Shown piece by piece: positions 30,018 through 39,091 of a stretch of 64,000 nt of DNA. Position 1 is the stretch's first letter. Each line of letters starts with the position of its first letter. A program made the position numbers and the translations under genes. This DNA comes from Paraburkholderia phenazinium (GTDB taxonomy: Bacteria; Pseudomonadota; Gammaproteobacteria; Burkholderiales; Burkholderiaceae): assembly GCF_900100735.1 (NCBI RefSeq), contig NZ_FNCJ01000023.1:53524-117523 (forward strand), given 5' to 3'. Under the pieces are notes generated by a model. The model did no database searches. It saw nothing but the letters and a program-made list of their open reading frames with translations, and was not told the DNA's origin.

Positions 30018-32783
30018 ATGCCTGAAGAACGAGTCCTGGAAACTAAGCTGGGCACCGAGCTGGAAGGGAAGACCCTGCTATTGGTCGACGGTTCGAGTTA
30101 TCTGTACCGGGCCTACCATGCGATGCCTGATCTGCGCGGACCCGATGGCGGACCTACGGGTGCGCTGTACGGGATCATCAATATGCTGCGGCGCATGCGC
30201 AAGGAAGTCACAGCAGAGTATAGCGCGTGCGTGTTCGACGCCAAGGGCAAAACGTTTCGCGACGACTGGTATCCGGACTATAAGGCCAACCGCCCGTCCA
30301 TGCCGGAAGACCTCGCGCGGCAGATCGAACCGATCCACGTTGCCGTGCGAGCGCTCGGCTGGCCATTGCTGATGATCGACGGCGTCGAGGCCGACGACGT
30401 GATCGGCACCTTGAGCGTCGCCGCTGAAAAGCGCGGCATGAACGTGATCGTCTCGACCGGCGACAAGGACCTGGCGCAGCTTGTGACCGATCGCGTCACG
30501 CTCATCAACACGATGACCAACGAGACGCTCGACCGTGCCGGCGTGCTGGCCAAGTTCGGCGTACCGCCGGAGCGGATCGTCGATTACCTGTCGTTGATCG
30601 GCGATACCGTCGATAACGTGCCCGGCGTTGAGAAGTGCGGCCCCAAGACGGCGATCAAGTGGCTCACGCAGTTTGAGACGCTCGATGGCATCGTCGCTCA
30701 TGCTGACGAGATCAAAGGCGCGGTAGGCGACAACCTGCGCCGTGCGCTGGATTTCCTGCCCATGGCGCGCAAGCTTGTGACCGTGGATACGGCCTGCGAT
30801 TTGACGCCGCATCTCACGTCGATCGAAGAGAGCCTGGCCAGCCGTCCCGAAGCGCGTGATGAACTGCGCGATGTTTTCGCGCGGCATGGCTTCAAGACCT
30901 GGTTGCGCGAAGTCGAAACGGCCGAGGTCGTGGAAGGTCCGGGCGCCAGCGTAGATGTGGCGCCTGTGATCGACGGCGAGCGTCACTACGACACCGTGCA
31001 GACGTGGGAACAGTTCGACACGTGGCTCGCGAAGATCAACGCGGCTGAGCTGACCGCTTTCGATACCGAAACCACCTCGCTCGATCCGATGACGGCGCAA
31101 CTGGTGGGCATTTCGCTGGCGGTCGAGGCGAACTCGGCGGCGTACATTCCGGTTGGGCATCGCGGGCCGGACCATCCGGTGCAATTGCCGCGCGACGAAG
31201 TGCTCGCGAAATTGAAGCCGTGGCTCGAAAGCGCCGACCACAAGAAGGTCGGCCAGCACATGAAGTACGACGAGCAGGTGCTGGCGAACTACGGCATCGA
31301 AATGAGCGGCATCGAGCACGACACGCTGTTGGAGTCGTATGTGCTCGAGTCGCATCGAACGCATGACATGGACAGCCTCGCGCTGCGCCATCTCGGCATC
31401 AAGACGATCAAGTACGAAGAGGTGGCGGGCAAGGGCGCGGGGCAGATCGGCTTCGACGAAGTCGCGCTCGAACAGGCCGCCGAATACGCAGCCGAAGACG
31501 CGGATATCACCTTGCGTCTGCATCACGCCTTGTATCCGCAGGTTGCGGCGGACGCGGGCCTGAAGCGCGTCTATAGCGAGATCGAGGTTCCCACCTCCCG
31601 CGTGTTGCGCAAGATGGAGCGTAACGGCGTGCTGATCGACGCCGAGAAGCTGCGTCTGCAAAGCAATGAAATCGCGGCACGTTTGATCGAGCTGGAAACC
31701 GAGGCCTATGTGCTGGCTGAGGGCGAATTCAATCTCGGCTCGCCGAAGCAGATCGGACAGATTTTCTTCGAGAAACTGCAGTTGCCGGTGGTCAAGAAGA
31801 CGCCGAGCGGTGCGCCCTCGACGGATGAAGAAGTCCTGCAGAAGCTGGCTGAGGATTATCCGCTGCCGAAGCTGTTGCTCGAACATCGGGGCCTGTCGAA
31901 GCTGAAGTCCACCTATACGGACAAGCTGCCGCGCATGGTCAACGCGCAGACGGGCCGCGTGCATACCAACTATGCACAGGCCGTGGCGGTCACTGGGCGG
32001 CTCGCTTCGAACGATCCGAACCTGCAGAACATCCCCGTGCGCACCGTGGAAGGCCGCCGCATTCGCGAGGCGTTCATTGCGCCGCCGGGTCACAAGCTCG
32101 TTTCCGCGGATTACTCGCAGATCGAATTGCGCATCATGGCGCACATCTCTGGCGATGCTTCGCTGTTGCGCGCTTTCGCGCAGGGCGAGGACATTCACCG
32201 CGCCACTGCCGCCGAGATCTTCGGTGTCACGCCGCTTGAGGTGTCGAGCGACCAGCGGCGTGTCGCCAAGGTGATCAACTTCGGTCTGATCTACGGCATG
32301 AGCGCATTCGGCCTTGCCGCCAACCTCGGCATCACGCGCGATGCGGCGAAGCTTTACATCGACCGCTACTTTGCGCGCTATCCGGGCGTTGCCAGCTACA
32401 TGGACGAAACCCGGGCGAGCGCGAAGGCCAAGGGCTACGTGGAAACCGTGTTCGGCCGGCGCCTGTGGCTGCCGGAAATCAACGGCGGCAACGGGCCGCG
32501 CCGTCAGGCTGCCGAGCGCGCCGCGATTAACGCGCCGATGCAGGGCACTGCCGCCGATCTGATCAAGATGTCGATGATCGCCGTGCAGAACTGGCTCGAG
32601 GCGCAGAAGGTCGGTACGCGCATGATCATGCAGGTGCATGACGAACTAATCCTCGAAGTGCCGGATAGCGAGTTGTCCGAGGTGCGCAAGCGTTTGCCGG
32701 AACTGATGTGCGGTGTCGCTGCGCTGAAAGTGCCGCTGGTTGCCGAAGTCGGTGCCGGCGCCAACTGGGAAGAAGCGCACTAA
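30018..32783 (+). CDS. polA: DNA polymerase I
   Basis: DNA polymerase I of 921 residues for gap filling and primer removal. The 5'-3' exonuclease opens with LLLVDGSSYLYRAYHAMPDL (~20-40). The 3'-5' exonuclease has its DxE site in AFDTETTSLDPM (~347) and so appears active. Polymerase motif A is DYSQIELRIMAHISGD (~698), motif B RRVAKVINFGLIYGMSAFG (~747) and motif C QVHDELILEVP (~872). The first ~18 residues (MPEERVLETKLGTELEG) extend beyond the E. coli start, and the ATG has only pyrimidine-rich sequence upstream, so the exact start is uncertain. Confidence 0.96.
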   Translation: MPEERVLETKLGTELEGKTLLLVDGSSYLYRAYHAMPDLRGPDGGPTGALYGIINMLRRMRKEVTAEYSACVFDAKGKTFRDDWYPDYKANRPSMPEDLARQIEPIHVAVRALGWPLLMIDGVEADDVIGTLSVAAEKRGMNVIVSTGDKDLAQLVTDRVTLINTMTNETLDRAGVLAKFGVPPERIVDYLSLIGDTVDNVPGVEKCGPKTAIKWLTQFETLDGIVAHADEIKGAVGDNLRRALDFLPMARKLVTVDTACDLTPHLTSIEESLASRPEARDELRDVFARHGFKTWLREVETAEVVEGPGASVDVAPVIDGERHYDTVQTWEQFDTWLAKINAAELTAFDTETTSLDPMTAQLVGISLAVEANSAAYIPVGHRGPDHPVQLPRDEVLAKLKPWLESADHKKVGQHMKYDEQVLANYGIEMSGIEHDTLLESYVLESHRTHDMDSLALRHLGIKTIKYEEVAGKGAGQIGFDEVALEQAAEYAAEDADITLRLHHALYPQVAADAGLKRVYSEIEVPTSRVLRKMERNGVLIDAEKLRLQSNEIAARLIELETEAYVLAEGEFNLGSPKQIGQIFFEKLQLPVVKKTPSGAPSTDEEVLQKLAEDYPLPKLLLEHRGLSKLKSTYTDKLPRMVNAQTGRVHTNYAQAVAVTGRLASNDPNLQNIPVRTVEGRRIREAFIAPPGHKLVSADYSQIELRIMAHISGDASLLRAFAQGEDIHRATAAEIFGVTPLEVSSDQRRVAKVINFGLIYGMSAFGLAANLGITRDAAKLYIDRYFARYPGVASYMDETRASAKAKGYVETVFGRRLWLPEINGGNGPRRQAAERAAINAPMQGTAADLIKMSMIAVQNWLEAQKVGTRMIMQVHDELILEVPDSELSEVRKRLPELMCGVAALKVPLVAEVGAGANWEEAH

Positions 32784-32953
32784 GAGACACGGGGGCACGC
32801 ACTTCACGCGATATCGTCGAGCACATGTCACACATGTGCTCCGACGACTTGTGGCACGCCGTGCTGCGCGCGGACAATCACTGACAGACGGCCCGGCGCG
32901 GGTGACGTGGGCCGTCTCGACGCATAACCGATCGGCAAACACGGAGAACTACG

Positions 32954-34315
32954 ATGCATCGTTTTATCGTCGTTGGTGGAGGTGCGGGCGGTCTGGAATT
33001 GGCGACGCGTCTCGGCGATCGCTATGCCCCACACAAGAATAAAGGCGCGGTGACTGCGCAGGTCACGCTCGTCGATCGTAATCCGACCCATATCTGGAAG
33101 CCGTTGCTGCACGAAGTGGCCGCCGGCAGCATGGACCCGTTCACGCAGGAGCTCGAATATGCCGCGCAGGCGCGCTGGCATCACTTCGAATTTCAGCAGG
33201 GCGAGCTGCAGGCCTTGGACCGGGCGGCGAAGCGCATTACGCTCGCGCCAGTGATCGACGACGACGGGGCGGAACTGCTGCCGCAACGCGTGCTGGAGTA
33301 CGACACGCTGGTGATTGCGATCGGCAGTACGACGCATTTCTTCGGCGTCAAAGGCGCGCCGGAGTATTCGCTCGCGCTCGATACGGTCGGTCAGGCAGAG
33401 CGTTTCCGCAAACGCCTGATCGCGGCCTGCATGCGTGCCGAGTATCAGGTGTATGAGCCGGTGGAGTCAGCGCCGGACGCGTCGACGCCGCCGACTCCGT
33501 CCACGGAGCCGCGCATCCAGGTGGCGATTGTCGGCGCCGGCGCGACGGGCGTCGAATTGTCTGCGGAATTGCGCAATACCGCTCAGGTATTGTCCGCGTA
33601 TGGGCTGCATAAGCTCGACCCACGCCATGACGTGGGTATTGTGCTGATCGAGGCGGGGCCGCGGATCTTGCCGGCGTTGCAGGAGCGGGTGTCTACCTCG
33701 ACCGCCGAGTTACTGACGAAGCTGGGCGTCAAGCTGATGACCGGCGAAACGGTTGCCGAAGTTGCGCCGGGCGTGGTGCGGACCGCCAGCGGCCAGGCGA
33801 TCCGCGCCGACCTGACGGTGTGGGCGGCGGGTATCAAGGCGCCCGCGATCCTGTCGCAGCTCGACGGCCTGCCGGTCAACCGGCTCGGTCAACTGGTCGT
33901 GCGCCGTACCCTGCAGACGGAGACCGACGACAATGTTTTCGCGCTGGGCGATTGCGCCGCCTGCCCGTGGCCGGGTAACGAACGCAACGTGCCGCCGCGC
34001 GCCCAGGCCGCGCACCAGCAGGCGAGCTTCCTGCTGAAGGCGTTGGCTGCACGGCTCGAAAATCAGCCGCTGCCGGAATTCACCTATCGGGACTTCGGCT
34101 CGTTGGTGTCGCTCGGACATTTCAGTGCGGTCGGCAATCTGATGGGCGGGGTGATCGGCGGCAACATGCTGATCGAAGGCCTCTTTGCGCGCTTTATGTA
34201 TATGTCGCTGTACCGGCTGCATATTGCCGCGCTGCATGGCTACGCACGGATGGTGCTCGACACCTTCGCGCATTGGCTGCGCCGCACGACGCTGCCGCGG
34301 GTCAAGCTGCACTGA
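32954..34315 (+). CDS. Type II NADH dehydrogenase-like flavoprotein
   Basis: Pyridine nucleotide-disulfide oxidoreductase of 453 residues, of the NDH-2 type that passes electrons from NADH to quinone at the inner membrane. FAD site: FIVVGGGAGGLELATRLGD. NAD site: VAIVGAGATGVELSAELRN. Second FAD contact: TDDNVFALGDCAACP. The C-terminal ~60 residues carry amphipathic segments (GGNMLIEGLFARFMYMSLY), as in membrane-associated NDH-2. GGAG precedes ATG 32954. It is a single gene downstream of polA. Confidence 0.88.
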   Translation: MHRFIVVGGGAGGLELATRLGDRYAPHKNKGAVTAQVTLVDRNPTHIWKPLLHEVAAGSMDPFTQELEYAAQARWHHFEFQQGELQALDRAAKRITLAPVIDDDGAELLPQRVLEYDTLVIAIGSTTHFFGVKGAPEYSLALDTVGQAERFRKRLIAACMRAEYQVYEPVESAPDASTPPTPSTEPRIQVAIVGAGATGVELSAELRNTAQVLSAYGLHKLDPRHDVGIVLIEAGPRILPALQERVSTSTAELLTKLGVKLMTGETVAEVAPGVVRTASGQAIRADLTVWAAGIKAPAILSQLDGLPVNRLGQLVVRRTLQTETDDNVFALGDCAACPWPGNERNVPPRAQAAHQQASFLLKALAARLENQPLPEFTYRDFGSLVSLGHFSAVGNLMGGVIGGNMLIEGLFARFMYMSLYRLHIAALHGYARMVLDTFAHWLRRTTLPRVKLH

Positions 34316-34447
34316 GAGTCGCGCAGACGGTTCTCCGGACCGGCGAGCTTCTGCAACGGGATGCGCGCGAGCGTATCCTGTTGCCATTCAATTCGTCGTT
34401 CACAGTCCTTCACCGCCGATCACTGCTCTTCATTCAAGGAGTGCCGC

Positions 34448-35320
34448 ATGCTGAAACCCGAAGTCGACAGCCTGGTCCCGCACGTGCCCTTCAATCGACG
34501 TACCTTTATCAAGGCTGCGCTCGGCACTGGATTCGCCGCCGCCGTCTTGCCGGTATCCGCGCAAACCATCCATACCGATAGCGAAGGCCTCGAAGCTGGC
34601 GAAGTCGCCGTGCATTCCGGCGACACGCTCGTGCCGGCTTATCGCGCGCAACCCGCAGGCAAGACCCACTTGCCGGTGATCATCGTCGTGCATGAGATTT
34701 TTGGCGTGCACGAGCATATCGCCGATGTCTGCCGGCGCTTTGCCAAGCTCGGCTATCTGGCGATTGCGCCGGACCTTTATGTCCGGCAAGGCGATGCGTC
34801 GGTGTATCCGACGATCCAGCAGTTGAGCGACCAACTGGTCAGCAAGGTGTCCGACGAGCAGGTGATGGGTGACCTCGATGCCACCGTCGCCTGGGCAGGC
34901 GCGAACGGCGGGGACTTGAACCGCTTGGGCGTTAACGGCTTTTGCTGGGGTGGGCGGATTACATGGCTGTACGCCGAGCACAATCCACGCGTGAAGGCGG
35001 CGGTGGCGTGGTATGGCCGAGTGGCTGGCGCTCACACGGCGATGACGCCAGCCAACCCGATCGACCGGGTGGCCGATCTGCATGCGCCGGTGCTGGGCCT
35101 TTACGGCCTGCAGGATCAAAGCATCCCGCAGGACACGCTCGCGCAAATGAAGCAGGCGATTGCGCAGGGGCCTGAGGCCGGGCGTGGCTCGCAGTTCGTC
35201 GTCTACGACGATGCGGGGCACGCGTTCTTTGCCGACTACCGGCCGAGCTATAAGAGGGCCGATGCCGAAGACGGCTGGCGCCGCGCGCAGGTCTGGTTCA
35301 AGCAGCACGGCGTGGGTTAG
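34448..35320 (+). CDS. Exported dienelactone hydrolase family protein
   Basis: Alpha/beta-hydrolase of 290 residues of the dienelactone hydrolase family. Residues ~14-40 are a Tat signal (FNRRTFIKAALGTGFAAAVL), so it acts in the periplasm. The catalytic triad positions are Cys166 in GFCWGGR, Asp in LGLYGLQDQSIP and His in DDAGHAFFAD, as in classic DLH. VVHEIFGVHEHIADVCRR is the family oxyanion block. AAGGAG precedes ATG 34448. No ring-cleavage genes are nearby, so the physiological substrate is open. Confidence 0.88.
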   Translation: MLKPEVDSLVPHVPFNRRTFIKAALGTGFAAAVLPVSAQTIHTDSEGLEAGEVAVHSGDTLVPAYRAQPAGKTHLPVIIVVHEIFGVHEHIADVCRRFAKLGYLAIAPDLYVRQGDASVYPTIQQLSDQLVSKVSDEQVMGDLDATVAWAGANGGDLNRLGVNGFCWGGRITWLYAEHNPRVKAAVAWYGRVAGAHTAMTPANPIDRVADLHAPVLGLYGLQDQSIPQDTLAQMKQAIAQGPEAGRGSQFVVYDDAGHAFFADYRPSYKRADAEDGWRRAQVWFKQHGVG

Positions 35321-35398
35321 GCGCGGTAGGCTATGGCGGTAAGGCGTTGCCGGGCGCGGCGCGGCCGGGTCGGCAAGCCTCCAACCCGCCCACTGTCC

Positions 35399-36268
35399 TT
35401 ACGGATTCGGCCCGGTCGCAACCGGCCTTGCCGGATCCGAACTCCATTCGCTCCACGATCCCCCATAAAGCGCTGCGCCGTGCAGGCCGGCCACTTCCAT
35501 TGCCAGCGCGTTGACGCAGGCTGTCACGCCCGAGCCGCATTGCAGCACGACGCGATCCGGTGCGATGCCCGGCAGCAGCGCCTGGAATTCCTCGCGCAGC
35601 GAATGGGCCGGCTTGAAGCGGCCATCGGCCGTGAGGTTGTCCTTGAAGAAGCGATTCAAGGCACCCGGGATGTGCCCGCCCACCTTGTCGAGCGTTTCGT
35701 TCTCGCCGCGATAGCGATCCGCGGCCCGCGCATCGATCACCACCCGCTCATGCGTGCTGAGGTTGCGCTCCACGGCCTGCACGTCGAAGGTGACCGCGAG
35801 CGGCGCGCCCGCCTTGAAGTCGCCGGCGCTATGCGGCACGACATCCTGGGTCAGTGGCTGACCCGCTGCCTGCCAGGCTTGCAGCCCGCCGTCAAGCACG
35901 GCCACTGAGTCGTGGCCTAGCCAGCGCAACAGCCACCATGCCCGCGCGGCGTACATGCCGCCTTGCGCATCATAGGCGACGACCTGCTGGCCCTGCTTGA
36001 GACCACGCGCGGCCAAGGCCGCGACCAGCTTGGCGCGGTCGGGCAGGGGATGGCGGCCATTGGCGCCGGTCTTCGGGCCAGACAGATCGCGGTCTAGATG
36101 GAAATACTGCGCACCCGGCAGATGGCCGGCCGCATAGGCCTTTTCGCCGGACTCGGGATCGGCCAGATCGAAACGGCAGTCGATCACGAAGACGCTGCCT
36201 GGCGCAGCGGTGAGCCGTTCCGCGAGGTTCGTCGCGGAGATCAGTGTGGTGTAGTGAGTGTGCGGCAT
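35399..36268 (-). CDS. sseA: Sulfurtransferase (mercaptopyruvate/thiosulfate type)
   Basis: Two-domain rhodanese of 289 residues that transfers sulfane sulfur from 3-mercaptopyruvate or thiosulfate. The N-terminal inactive rhodanese domain contains VFVIDCRFDLADPESGEKAY and AGHLPGAQYFHLDRDLSG. The C-terminal active domain has Cys244 in the loop CGSGVTA, which favours mercaptopyruvate over thiosulfate by comparison with the known CG[ST]GVTA class. GGAG precedes ATG 36268; the in-frame ATG at 36304 adds 12 poorly conserved residues. Confidence 0.9.
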   Translation of the reverse strand: MPHTHYTTLISATNLAERLTAAPGSVFVIDCRFDLADPESGEKAYAAGHLPGAQYFHLDRDLSGPKTGANGRHPLPDRAKLVAALAARGLKQGQQVVAYDAQGGMYAARAWWLLRWLGHDSVAVLDGGLQAWQAAGQPLTQDVVPHSAGDFKAGAPLAVTFDVQAVERNLSTHERVVIDARAADRYRGENETLDKVGGHIPGALNRFFKDNLTADGRFKPAHSLREEFQALLPGIAPDRVVLQCGSGVTACVNALAMEVAGLHGAALYGGSWSEWSSDPARPVATGPNP

Positions 36269-36360
36269 GACGGCTCCTAAACAGGCGGCTTCGGCGCGGT
36301 TCAAGCCAAGGCTTATCGCAAGCCCAGGCCACTCAACCGAATCATGTTGTTAGTCTAAAC

Positions 36361-36388
36361 AAAAAAAGACGGGTCGAAGCCCGTCTTT
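36361..36388 (-). terminator. Rho-independent terminator of the Rieske oxygenase gene
   Basis: AAAGACGGG (36365-36373) and CCCGTCTTT (36380-36388) form a perfect stem. On the minus strand it is followed by a run of T (36367-36361 and beyond). It lies about 45 bases after the Rieske oxygenase stop. Confidence 0.88.
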
Positions 36389-36431
36389 CCATGATTGCTG
36401 CCCGCGCGCCTGTTCCAGGCGGCGTTGCCGC

Positions 36432-37538
36432 TCAGATCGTACCGAGTTCGCGCCGCAGGAACTCGTGGAAGTGCTGCATGCCGTCTTCCATCGGGCTCTG
36501 ATACGGGCCGACCTGCGACTCGCCACGTTCCATCAGTGCGCGGCGGCCAGCGTCCATCCGCTCGGCGATCTCGTCGTCCTCACGGGCGGTTTCCATGTAG
36601 GCGGCGCGCTCAGCCTCAATGAATTCACGCTCGAACAGCGCGATTTCCTCAGGGTAATAGAACTCCACCACATTGGTGGTTTTCTGCGGACCGCGCGGAA
36701 TCAGCCATGACACGACCAGCACGTGCGGGTACCACTCGATCATCAGACCGGGGTAGTACACCATCCAGATGGCGCCGAACTCGGGGGCCTTGCCCTCGCG
36801 GAAGCGCAGTACCTGGTCGTGCCATTTGCGATACGTCGGGCTGCCCGGCTGCTCGAGGCCCTTGTGGACTCCGACCGTCTGCACGCTGTACCACTCGCCG
36901 AACTCCCACTCCAGGTTGTCGCACGACACGAAGCTGCCGAGTCCCGGATGGAACGGCGCGACGTGGTAGTCCTCGAGGTAAACCTCGATAAACGACTTCC
37001 AGTTGTAGTTGCACTCATGGACTTCGACGTGATCGAACATGAAGTTCGAGAAGTCGAAGTGCTGCTTGGTGCCCAGCCGTGCGAGATCCTGCGCAACGTT
37101 GCGCCCCTGGGCCTCGAACAGCAGCCCTTGCCAGTTCTGCAGCGGCGTAGCGCCGAGATTCAGGCAGGGGTTGTCAGCGAAATGGGGTGCACCGAGCAAC
37201 TGGCCGTTCAGATCGTACGTCCAGCGGTGCAGCGGGCAGACAATATTCTCCGACTGGCCGCGCCCCTTGAGCATGATGGCTTGCCGGTGGCGGCACACGT
37301 TCGACAGCAGCTCAACTTGTGACTGCTTGTTACGAACGAGCACACGCCCCTCGCGCTCGCTGGGCAGGGCAAAATAATCCCCCGCATCCGGCACCATGAG
37401 TTCGTGCCCGATGTAGCGAGGACCTTTCTTGAAAAGGGTTTCGATTTCGCGCGTTAGAAGCGCTTCGTCAAAGTAAGCCGTGACTGGCAGCTGGCTGTGG
37501 ACAGACCGCAACTGCAATGCATTGCTCAGATTGGACAT
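36432..37538 (-). CDS. Rieske non-haem iron oxygenase, alpha subunit type
   Basis: Ring-hydroxylating oxygenase-type alpha subunit of 368 residues. The Rieske 2Fe-2S motif is CRHRQAIMLKG (CxH) followed by CPLHRW (CxxH), residues ~82-105. The mononuclear iron site is in WKSFIEVYLEDYHVAPFHPG (~195-215), with the two His. No beta subunit, ferredoxin or reductase gene is nearby, so partners and substrate are unknown. The protein is slightly short for dioxygenase alpha subunits. GGGAG precedes ATG 37538; ATG 37580 is less likely. Confidence 0.87.
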   Translation of the reverse strand: MSNLSNALQLRSVHSQLPVTAYFDEALLTREIETLFKKGPRYIGHELMVPDAGDYFALPSEREGRVLVRNKQSQVELLSNVCRHRQAIMLKGRGQSENIVCPLHRWTYDLNGQLLGAPHFADNPCLNLGATPLQNWQGLLFEAQGRNVAQDLARLGTKQHFDFSNFMFDHVEVHECNYNWKSFIEVYLEDYHVAPFHPGLGSFVSCDNLEWEFGEWYSVQTVGVHKGLEQPGSPTYRKWHDQVLRFREGKAPEFGAIWMVYYPGLMIEWYPHVLVVSWLIPRGPQKTTNVVEFYYPEEIALFEREFIEAERAAYMETAREDDEIAERMDAGRRALMERGESQVGPYQSPMEDGMQHFHEFLRRELGTI

Positions 37539-37822
37539 TCCCACTCCCGTGAAGATGAAAGCAGTGAACAACCCAACCATCGAAGATTCGATTTAGGGAG
37601 CCCGCGATTATACCCGTTTCCCCCTCCTTGGGGCGACTAAGTGTCTGATTTGGGTCAAAATTGTGAAGATGGTTCACTCTTTTCGTGCGAGCAAAAAGGA
37701 TTTTTTTCTGTCAGGCTCTGGGTGGGCCGTAAGGTAAGCAGGCAGGGCGAGGAGCGGCGAGCGGATCGGATTTGTCGCTTTTGCCGTAGAATGTCCGACT
37801 TGTTTTAATTTTGCGACCATTC

Positions 37823-38128
37823 ATGGCGAAGACCGCATCAAAAGAATCCGCTGCAACACCCGAGGGCGCCGACAGCACCCCGCTGCCCGAGAACTATGAA
37901 GCGGCGCTGGCGGAACTGGAAGGACTCGTTGCGCGGATGGAGGGCGGCAGTCTGAGCCTCGAGGAATCGCTGTCCGCGTACCGGCGCGGCGCGACCCTCG
38001 TGACCTTTTGCCAGCAACAACTGGAAAAGGTCGAGCAGCAGGTAAAGGTTCTCGACGGCGAGACCCTCAAGCCGCTGCCCATGGGTGGCGCAGGCACAGC
38101 CGCTACAGAGAGCGGGGACGACCTATGA
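37823..38128 (+). CDS. xseB: Exodeoxyribonuclease VII small subunit
   Basis: Small subunit of exonuclease VII, 101 residues. The conserved core NYEAALAELEGLVARMEGG then SLSLEESLSAYRRG is complete. ATG 37823 (MAKTASKESAATPEG) is used; ATG 37811 is in frame but less typical. Its stop overlaps the ispA start (ATGA at 38125-38128), forming the common xseB-ispA-dxs operon. Confidence 0.95.
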   Translation: MAKTASKESAATPEGADSTPLPENYEAALAELEGLVARMEGGSLSLEESLSAYRRGATLVTFCQQQLEKVEQQVKVLDGETLKPLPMGGAGTAATESGDDL

Positions 38129-39006
38129 CTTTCGAACAATGGATGCACTCGGTGCTCGAGCGCGTCGAGACAGCACTCGAACACTATCTGCCAGCGCCGA
38201 GCGTGGAGCCGGCGCAACTGCACGAAGCCATGCGCTACGCGGTGCTGGGCGGTGGCAAACGGGTACGCCCGTTGCTGTGCCATGCGGCAGGGGAGCTGAC
38301 GGGCGCGCGCGTCGAATGCCTCGATGCAGCGGCAGCGGCGCTGGAGATGATCCACGTCTACTCGCTCGTGCATGACGACATGCCGTGCATGGACGACGAC
38401 GCGCTGCGGCGCGGCAAGCCCACCGTGCACGTTAAGTATGATGAACCGACCGCGCTGCTGGTCGGCGACGCGCTGCAATCGCAAGCTTTCGTCGCGCTGA
38501 CAGCGGATGTGGTGGCGCCTGCGCAACAGGCGGCGCTGGTGCGCGAACTGGCGCTGGCGAGCGGCTCGATCGGCATGGCAGGGGGCCAGGCCATCGATCT
38601 GGCGAGCGTCGGCCACACGCTGACGCGGCCGCAACTCGAGACGATGCACCGCATGAAGACCGGCGCGCTGCTGCGCGCTTCGGTCCGCATGGGGGCACTG
38701 GCGGGCGAAGCGCCGAGCGCGGACGCAATGCGTTCGCTCGACGCGTACGCGGCCGCTGTGGGCCTCGCGTTTCAGGTCGTGGACGATATTCTCGACGTCA
38801 CGACCGATTCCGCGACGCTCGGTAAAACGGCAGGCAAAGACGCAAAGGACGGCAAGCCGACCTACGTGTCGATCATTGGGCTGGAAGCGTCGCGCGAACT
38901 CGCCGCGCAACTGCGCACCGATGCCCACGCTGCGATTGCGCCGTTCGGCGCGCGTGCGCAGCGTCTTGCCGAACTGGCTGACCTGGTGGTGAACCGGGTT
39001 AGCTGA
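38125..39006 (+). CDS. ispA: Geranyl/farnesyl diphosphate synthase
   Basis: Short-chain trans-prenyl diphosphate synthase of 293 residues that makes FPP from IPP and DMAPP. First aspartate-rich motif: SLVHDDMPCMDDDALRRG (DDxxxxD). Second: FQVVDDILDVTTD. The GGGKRVRP block is near residue 42. ATG 38125 overlaps the xseB stop by four bases. It supplies precursors with Dxs, encoded next. Confidence 0.95.
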   Translation: MTFEQWMHSVLERVETALEHYLPAPSVEPAQLHEAMRYAVLGGGKRVRPLLCHAAGELTGARVECLDAAAAALEMIHVYSLVHDDMPCMDDDALRRGKPTVHVKYDEPTALLVGDALQSQAFVALTADVVAPAQQAALVRELALASGSIGMAGGQAIDLASVGHTLTRPQLETMHRMKTGALLRASVRMGALAGEAPSADAMRSLDAYAAAVGLAFQVVDDILDVTTDSATLGKTAGKDAKDGKPTYVSIIGLEASRELAAQLRTDAHAAIAPFGARAQRLAELADLVVNRVS

Positions 39007-39091
39007 ACGCGAAAGCCCGCCGCCGCGCATTCGCCACGATGAATGCGTGAATGAAGTGCGGGCGCGTAAGTTTTCCTACAATGGAACGACG

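Noticed and set aside
30078..32639. 853-codon open frame antisense to polA
   Set aside because: It mirrors the GC-rich third positions of polA and has no family motif; polA motifs on the other strand are complete.
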